From an uncultured Clostridium sp. (lineage in GTDB: Bacteria > Bacillota > Clostridia > Lachnospirales > Lachnospiraceae): a DNA stretch of 29,130 bases. The stretch is from positions 1 through 29,130 of the forward strand of contig CAKSBP010000038.1 in the NCBI GenBank assembly GCA_934438135.1. Direction: 5' to 3'. Shown here piece after piece: positions 24,767 to 29,130 of this stretch; positions within the stretch are counted from its first letter, which is position 1; each line of letters begins with the position of its first letter. The notes below the pieces were generated by a model, which saw only the letters and a program-made list of their open reading frames with translations, did no database searches and had not been told where the DNA came from. Both the position numbers and the translations under genes were made by a program.

Positions 24767-25831
24767 TTACAACTCTATTAATTTCTTCTCGGAATTTGTG
24801 TAATTTACGACACCAGCTTCTGTCACACACACTAAATCTTCAATGCGGACACCGCCGAAATCTTTAATATAAATTCCAGGTTCTACTGTTTCAATCATAT
24901 TGGCCTCTATAACTTTATCCTCTTTTGGAGAAAGACGTGGTTCTTCATGGATAAACAGACCAACGCTGTGGCCCAGTCCATGTCCGAAACAGCCTTCGTA
25001 GCCGGCATCATAAATCATTTTTCTTGCTACGTTATCAATTTCACTTCCGGTATAACCTGCTTTCATAAAATTAAGGACTGCCATCTGTGCATCCAGAACC
25101 AACTGGTAAATCTTCTTTTGTTCAATGGTTGCCTTTCCTACCACGATAGTTCTTGTCATATCAGAACAATATCCTTCATAACGGCATCCAAAATCCATAG
25201 TTACAAAATCGCCCGGCTCAATCTTTTTGCTGGTAGGTACTGCATGAGGCATAGAAGAATTCAAACCGGATGCTACAATAGTATCAAAACTCAGCCCCTG
25301 GGCTCCGTTTGCTTTCATGTAATATTCCAGTTTTGCTGCTACTTCCAGCTCTGTCATGCCCGGTTTTATGTCATTTAAGATTTTTTCAAACGCCAAATCG
25401 CCGATTTTTTCTGCACGTTGGATTCGCTCTAGTTCCCATGGCTGTTTGATAGCACGAAGCATGCTTACTTCATTTTTAATTGGAATAAGACGTTTTACCG
25501 TCAGATTCTCTTTGAGTTTTTCATAATCAGCATACAAAACGTCCATTCCTTCAAATGCCAGAGATTCTACATTTTCTTCTTTTATCAGAAGATTAATCGC
25601 TTCTTCATAAGAACCGTCAATCTCAAATACTTCATATCCATTCGATTCATTCTCTGCCTGAATGGTATAGCGGAAATCAGTTAAAATAACTTTTCTGTCC
25701 TCCGTAATAAACAAATATCCAGTTTCTCCAGCGAAACCACTTAAATAACGGATGTTACATCCATTTGAAATTAATATTCCATCTACCGCATACTGCTTTA
25801 ATATTTCCTGAACTTTTTCATCCATTTTCAT
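24767..25831 (-). CDS. M24-family Xaa-Pro aminopeptidase
   Basis: A cytoplasmic metallopeptidase of 354 residues that removes N-terminal residues before proline or cleaves Xaa-Pro dipeptides. The creatinase-like N-terminal domain (about 1-125) is followed by the pita-bread catalytic domain. Metal ligands are visible in order: Asp in VTMDFGCRYEG, Asp in CSDMTRT, His in FGHGLGHSVGL, Glu in METVEPGIYI and Glu in GVRIEDLV. The length fits the short Gram-positive PepP/PepQ/YqhT group. The ATG at 25831 has GAGGG about 7 bases upstream; the frame opens six codons earlier at a GTG overlapping the aroK stop. The position between aroK and efp is common in Firmicutes, where the gene is often annotated pepP or yqhT. 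Exact specificity cannot be read from the sequence. Confidence 0.95.
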   Translation of the reverse strand: MKMDEKVQEILKQYAVDGILISNGCNIRYLSGFAGETGYLFITEDRKVILTDFRYTIQAENESNGYEVFEIDGSYEEAINLLIKEENVESLAFEGMDVLYADYEKLKENLTVKRLIPIKNEVSMLRAIKQPWELERIQRAEKIGDLAFEKILNDIKPGMTELEVAAKLEYYMKANGAQGLSFDTIVASGLNSSMPHAVPTSKKIEPGDFVTMDFGCRYEGYCSDMTRTIVVGKATIEQKKIYQLVLDAQMAVLNFMKAGYTGSEIDNVARKMIYDAGYEGCFGHGLGHSVGLFIHEEPRLSPKEDKVIEANMIETVEPGIYIKDFGGVRIEDLVCVTEAGVVNYTNSEKKLIEL

Positions 25832-25845
25832 TACAAATCCCTCTT

Positions 25846-26400
25846 TCACAAAACATTTTTTTCCCGTTTTTCTTTTTGCCGAAGCTGCATAATCTCATAA
25901 TTTCGTTTAATTTCGTCAATGATTTGTTCAAAATTTTTTTCATCTACATCGATTGTGAGATGTGCACTTACTTCATATATAGGATCACGGAAAGCAAGCA
26001 GGCTGGAAACCTTATCCGACACATTTTCGCCCTGCAAAAGAGGTCTGGTAGTATCACCTTTCAGTCTTTCCAACACCGTTTCTTTTTTTACCCGTAAATA
26101 TACGACAAAGCCAAGTTCCTTTAAAATTGCCGCATTACACTCTCGCATCGGAAGTCCCCCACCGGTAGAAATTACCGCGTGTGTAACCTGATGAGTCATA
26201 TTTTCAATGGTCGAGGTTTCTAAGTTTCTAAAATAATCTTCCCCCATGCGTTCAAAAATATCCGAGATTTTCGTGTGGCTCTCATCCTCAATTGTCTGAT
26301 CTGTATCAAGGAACTGATACTCCATCGCCTCTGCCAAAAGACTTCCAGTGCTGGTCTTTCCGCATCCCATAAAACCAATCAAAACAATATTTTCTTTCAC
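25846..26400 (-). CDS. aroK: Shikimate kinase
   Basis: Phosphorylates shikimate to shikimate 3-phosphate with ATP in the chorismate pathway. The 184-residue protein has P-loop GFMGCGKTSTG (9-19), DTDxxIE for magnesium and shikimate binding (about 32-38), the STGGGLPMR shikimate-binding loop and the lid RPLL. It has a slightly longer, Lys-rich C-terminus than the typical 165-175 residues. The start is a GTG that overlaps the yqeG stop as GTGA, with AAGGGG 8 bases upstream, so translation is likely coupled. Its stop overlaps the frame of the aminopeptidase gene. It is part of the yqeG-aroK-pepP-efp run. Confidence 0.96.
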   Translation of the reverse strand: MKENIVLIGFMGCGKTSTGSLLAEAMEYQFLDTDQTIEDESHTKISDIFERMGEDYFRNLETSTIENMTHQVTHAVISTGGGLPMRECNAAILKELGFVVYLRVKKETVLERLKGDTTRPLLQGENVSDKVSSLLAFRDPIYEVSAHLTIDVDEKNFEQIIDEIKRNYEIMQLRQKEKREKNVL

Positions 26401-26903
26401 TGTTCCATCCCCTTATGTTTTTTATAAAAGTGTAAAACCACTTTTTCTAGATAACGCTTAAGCACAATCTGAATCTCTTCCTTTGGATTGATTGGTTTTA
26501 CCAGTATGTTAAGAATCCCAATCCGCTTTGCTCCGAACACATCGGTAAACAGCTGATCCCCAATAAATGCAGTTGTTTTTAAATCCGTGTGCATTAATTC
26601 CATAGCTTTCTCATAATTCTTCCCAGAAGGTTTATGAGCGTCAAAAATATACTTCACGTGAATATCGCGGTTAAAACGTTCCACACGCTCCTGCTTATTA
26701 TTAGACAGGAGACAGATTTCAAACCCAATGGATTTTAATTTCTCCATCAATGCGATAGAACGCTCATCGGCATCGAAACCATGTGGCACCAGTGTATTAT
26801 CAATGTCAAAAATAATACCACGGTAACCTTTTTTATACAATTCGGTAAAGTCAATGTCATAGGCTGAATCAACCCAGACATCAGGATAAAACATTTTAAA
26901 CAT
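26397..26903 (-). CDS. yqeG: YqeG-family HAD phosphatase
   Basis: A 168-residue HAD superfamily (IIIA) phosphatase. Motif I is IIFDIDNTLVPHG (about 30-42), motif II is LLSNN, Lys of the motif III region lies in AHKPSGKNY, and motif IV is FIGDQLFTDVFGAKR. The family is related to the mitochondrial phosphatidylglycerophosphatase GEP4, and bacterial members are often named YqeG or predicted PGP phosphatases; the physiological substrate here is not established. GGAGG lies 4 bases before the ATG, a short spacing; a second in-frame ATG three codons on has a long spacing. It is the first gene of the operon driven from the promoter at 26974-27002. Confidence 0.93.
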   Translation of the reverse strand: MFKMFYPDVWVDSAYDIDFTELYKKGYRGIIFDIDNTLVPHGFDADERSIALMEKLKSIGFEICLLSNNKQERVERFNRDIHVKYIFDAHKPSGKNYEKAMELMHTDLKTTAFIGDQLFTDVFGAKRIGILNILVKPINPKEEIQIVLKRYLEKVVLHFYKKHKGMEQ

Positions 26904-26914
26904 GTAACCTCCAA

Positions 26915-26932
26915 GATAACAGAACTGTTATC
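26915..26932. promoter_or_regulatory. Perfect 18-bp inverted repeat in the yqeG leader
   Basis: GATAACAG-AA-CTGTTATC is a perfect 8-2-8 inverted repeat about 11 bases before the yqeG start and about 35 bases after the predicted transcription start. It could be a repressor site or an RNA hairpin beside the ribosome site. Confidence 0.5.
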
Positions 26933-26973
26933 ATTCTCTAATTTGTCCTCTTCATCTCAGACACAATACCTGT

Positions 26974-27002
26974 ATTATAACAAACATTTTTCCATTTGAC
27001 AA
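26974..27002 (-). promoter_or_regulatory. Strong sigma-A promoter of the yqeG-aroK-pepP-efp operon
   Basis: On the minus strand TTGTCA (27002-26997) and TATAAT (26979-26974) are separated by 17 bases: perfect -10 and 5 of 6 in the -35. It starts only two bases after the recQ stop codon. An inverted repeat AATAC-CT-GTATT (26965-26976) overlaps the -10 and start site. Confidence 0.85.
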
Positions 27003-27004
27003 AT

Positions 27005-28903
27005 TTAATCCGCATTTTGCCCACAAAAGTGCTCAACAACCATAGTTTGTGCAGTTTCATCCTGGTTTTGTTTAAACTTCTTGATTTCTGATAAAAATAC
27101 CTGTCCAAAATGTTCAAACTTTATTTCACCGACTCCGGAAACCTCCAGCATTTCTGTTTTCGTTCCTGGAAGAAGACGGCACATCTCCATTAAGGTTTTA
27201 TCAGAAAAAATCAAATACGGCGGCACACGCTCTTCCTTCGCTAATTCATAACGGATGCCACGCAGTTTTTCAAACAGTTCCTGTCCAAGTTCAGATAGTG
27301 TATACAGTTTTTTTGCCTTACTCTTCTTCTCACGGACAGTTTCTTTTGCTTCCTTATAGTTTTCGGATACTTTCATTTCAATTTTCTCTTCTGGATTTTC
27401 CAGTTTTTTAGACTGTTCTGTCAATACCACGACCGGATACTGGCTGTTGGTAGATTTTAAATAACCAAGCTCGATAATATAATCTGCCACCTGATTGACA
27501 AATGCTTTCTTTTCCCCCGCAAGAATTCCATAGGAAGGAAGTTCGTTCAGATGATACCGGGTGATTCGCTTGGAACTGCTTCCTGCAAGCACCAGGAGCA
27601 CCATCTGGAGTCCAAACCGTTCCCGCATTTCCTGGACACAGGTTACTATTTTTCGAGCAATGTCAGTGACATCCTTTACCACAAATTCCGTATCACAATT
27701 GGAACAGTGATTACAGTCTTCTGTGTTTTCTTCACCAAAATAATGTAAAATATAATTTCTCAGACATTCATTTGTCTGACAGTATGTCGTCATCTGCTTG
27801 AGCCGTTCGCGGTCACGCTGTTTTACCTGTTCCAACGTTTCCTCATCCAATTCTTCATTTTCCCGATTATTTTCAATAAAAAACTGATTGACAGCTACAT
27901 CCTGCCCACTATAAAACAAAATACACTCTGATTCTTCTCCATCACGACCGGCACGTCCTGCCTCCTGATAATAACTTTCCATATTTTTCGGCATATTGTA
28001 GTGGATAACATAGCGGACATTTGATTTATCAATTCCCATTCCAAAGGCATTAGTTGCTACCATAACCGGTTTTACATCGTAAATAAACTCTTCCTGATTC
28101 CGCTTCCGTTCGGCATCTCCTAAGCCTGCATGATAACGGGTTGCCAAAACGCCTTCCATTTTTAAACGCTCGCAGACCTCTTCCACGCTTTTTCTCGTAA
28201 GACAATAAATAATCCCGCTCTGTCCCTTATATTTATTTACATAAAAAAGAGCAGACGCAAAACGGTCTTTGGGATGCTCCACGCCAAAATACAGATTTGG
28301 GCGGTCAAATCCTGTTGAGGTCGTATATGGTGTTCTCATTTCCAATAATTTCACAATATCATCCCGGACTTCTTTCGTTGCAGTCGCCGTAAATGCACTA
28401 ATAATAGGACGAACAGGAAGGGTATATATAAATTCCGCAATCTTTAAATATCCAGGACGGAAATCCTGTCCCCACTGTGAAATACAATGGGCTTCATCCA
28501 CCGTCAGCATGGAAATCTCCACATTACAGGCAAATTTTAAAAATTCTTCGGTCATAAGACGCTCTGGTGCCACATAAATAATCTGATAACGTCCCTGCCT
28601 TGCATATCTAAGTGCCAGGCTTATCTGTCTTGGTGTCAGAGAACTGTTTATATAAGCGGCATGAATGCCTGCCTGATTCAATGCCTCAACCTGATCCTTC
28701 ATAAGAGAAATCAATGGTGAAATTACCACGGTAATTCCCTGCATCATAAGTGCCGGTATCTGATAGCAGATGGATTTTCCAGCTCCAGTCGGCATAACAC
28801 CAAGGGTATCTTCTCCATTTAAAATATGATTAATAACCGCTTCCTGTCCTTTCCGAAACGTATCGTATCCATAATATTTTTTTAATACTTCAAATTTATT
28901 CAT
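27005..28903 (-). CDS. recQ: ATP-dependent DNA helicase RecQ
   Basis: A 3'-5' helicase of 632 residues in recombination and replication-fork repair. The helicase core has MPTGAGKSICYQIPALM (about 36-52), DEAHCISQWGQDFRPGY (about 135-150), SAFTATAT, YHAGL and QEAGRAGRDG. The RecQ zinc-binding cluster is CLRNY then CNHCSNC (about 385-405), followed by the RQC winged helix (about 410-510) and an HRDC domain (about 545-620, LIFSDKTLMEMCRLLP). All domains are present, so it should be active. The ATG at 28903 has AGAGGA 8 bases upstream; the frame is open for 43 more codons upstream, but that part is basic, non-homologous and overlaps promoter-like DNA. No terminator is seen before the next promoter. 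Confidence 0.97.
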   Translation of the reverse strand: MNKFEVLKKYYGYDTFRKGQEAVINHILNGEDTLGVMPTGAGKSICYQIPALMMQGITVVISPLISLMKDQVEALNQAGIHAAYINSSLTPRQISLALRYARQGRYQIIYVAPERLMTEEFLKFACNVEISMLTVDEAHCISQWGQDFRPGYLKIAEFIYTLPVRPIISAFTATATKEVRDDIVKLLEMRTPYTTSTGFDRPNLYFGVEHPKDRFASALFYVNKYKGQSGIIYCLTRKSVEEVCERLKMEGVLATRYHAGLGDAERKRNQEEFIYDVKPVMVATNAFGMGIDKSNVRYVIHYNMPKNMESYYQEAGRAGRDGEESECILFYSGQDVAVNQFFIENNRENEELDEETLEQVKQRDRERLKQMTTYCQTNECLRNYILHYFGEENTEDCNHCSNCDTEFVVKDVTDIARKIVTCVQEMRERFGLQMVLLVLAGSSSKRITRYHLNELPSYGILAGEKKAFVNQVADYIIELGYLKSTNSQYPVVVLTEQSKKLENPEEKIEMKVSENYKEAKETVREKKSKAKKLYTLSELGQELFEKLRGIRYELAKEERVPPYLIFSDKTLMEMCRLLPGTKTEMLEVSGVGEIKFEHFGQVFLSEIKKFKQNQDETAQTMVVEHFCGQNAD

Positions 28904-28975
28904 TCTGTCATTCCTCTTTTTTCTTAACTTTCTTTTCCAACTCCTAAAGAAAGTGCTTCCGTCTTCTAGCCTGCC

Positions 28976-29003
28976 TTGTCTCTCCTCCGATAATCGGTAT
29001 AAT
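28976..29003 (+). promoter_or_regulatory. Candidate plus-strand promoter upstream of recQ
   Basis: TTGTCT (28976-28981) and TATAAT (28998-29003) are separated by 16 bases. The spacer contains the inverted repeat CCGAT-A-ATCGG (28987-28997). Downstream are two hairpins and a T5 run (29044-29048), so a transcript from here could end after about 40 bases. Confidence 0.45.
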
Positions 29004-29004
29004 A

Positions 29005-29048
29005 GGCGTTTGCAAAACGCCGCAAGCCGCATAAATACGGCACTTTTT
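29005..29048 (+). terminator. Paired hairpins ending in a T run
   Basis: GGCGTTT-GCA-AAACGCC (29005-29021) is a perfect 7-bp stem. It is followed by GCCG, an 8-base loop, CGGC (29026-29041) and ACTTTTT. The second stem is short, so terminator strength is doubtful. Confidence 0.35.
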
Positions 29049-29084
29049 GTTATAAAAAATGAAATAACTCCTCACTGGATATGG

Positions 29085-29130
29085 TATAATAGAGTTGAGC
29101 AAAAACTATAAACCTACACCCAAGAAAGGA
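29085..29130 (+). promoter_or_regulatory. Promoter and ribosome site of a plus-strand gene beyond the window
   Basis: An extended -10 (TGGTATAAT, the TATAAT at 29085-29090) has no clear -35. The window ends in AAGAAAGGA, a ribosome binding site, so the start codon of a plus-strand gene divergent from recQ should lie just past the edge. Confidence 0.5.

Noticed and set aside
28904..29032. 43-codon N-terminal extension of RecQ
   Set aside because: The family begins at MNKFEVLKKYYGYDTFRKGQ, where an AGAGGA site is correctly placed; the extension is basic, unlike RecQ, and overlaps promoter-like DNA.
1..29130. Insertion sequences, integrase genes, tRNA or rRNA genes
   Set aside because: I looked for transposase, recombinase, tRNA and rRNA signatures on both strands and saw none, so there is no direct mark of how the NRPS cluster arrived.

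Overview
The window looks like a low-GC Clostridia chromosome, most likely Lachnospiraceae. The evidence is AT-rich DNA, AGGAGG-type ribosome binding sites, TTGACA/TATAAT-like promoters, the housekeeping order yqeG-aroK-pepP-efp, and a secreted multidomain GH9 endoglucanase of the kind found in fibre-degrading gut or rumen members. Species cannot be named from this. Nearly every gene is on the minus strand; the one clear plus-strand gene is an ArsR-type regulator at 15856-16227.

Layout: (1) 189-15739, minus strand, is a four-gene accessory cluster. In transcription order it holds an ABC ATPase, an FtsX/MacB-type permease, a 2734-residue NRPS (C-A-T-Cy-A[MT-like]-T-TE) and a 1424-residue NRPS (Cy-A[MT-like]-T). 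Both Cy domains keep DxxxxD. The first A domain reads as valine and the two others as cysteine, so the predicted product carries valine and one or two thiazoline or thiazolidine rings. (2) A divergent ArsR/SmtB-type metal-sensor gene sits across a 116-bp region, with an inverted repeat over a candidate cluster promoter. (3) 16444-19572 is a secreted CBM4-CBM4-Ig-GH9-CBM3 glucanase. (4) 19733-23107 has a 41-codon small ORF, an MscS-type channel and a membrane-anchored protein with Ig/MBG-like repeats. (5) 23227-28903 is housekeeping: an AlkD-like protein, efp, an M24 aminopeptidase, shikimate kinase, a YqeG phosphatase and recQ. (6) The right end carries candidate plus-strand promoters and a ribosome binding site for a gene starting outside the window.

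The most interesting system is the NRPS/ABC cluster. The two ABC genes probably export the product, and the NRPS genes build it. Several features are unusual. The thioesterase nucleophile is Cys instead of Ser. The TE lies on the first NRPS gene while the second has no release domain. Both Cys-activating A domains carry an inserted methyltransferase/epimerase-like domain. A CVC-type metal-sensor regulator lies next door. The domain logic recalls pyochelin and yersiniabactin assembly, but with valine instead of a salicyl starter. A thiazoline metallophore is a reasonable inference but is not shown by the sequence. No phosphopantetheinyl transferase, MbtH protein, siderophore receptor or salicylate synthase is visible in the window.
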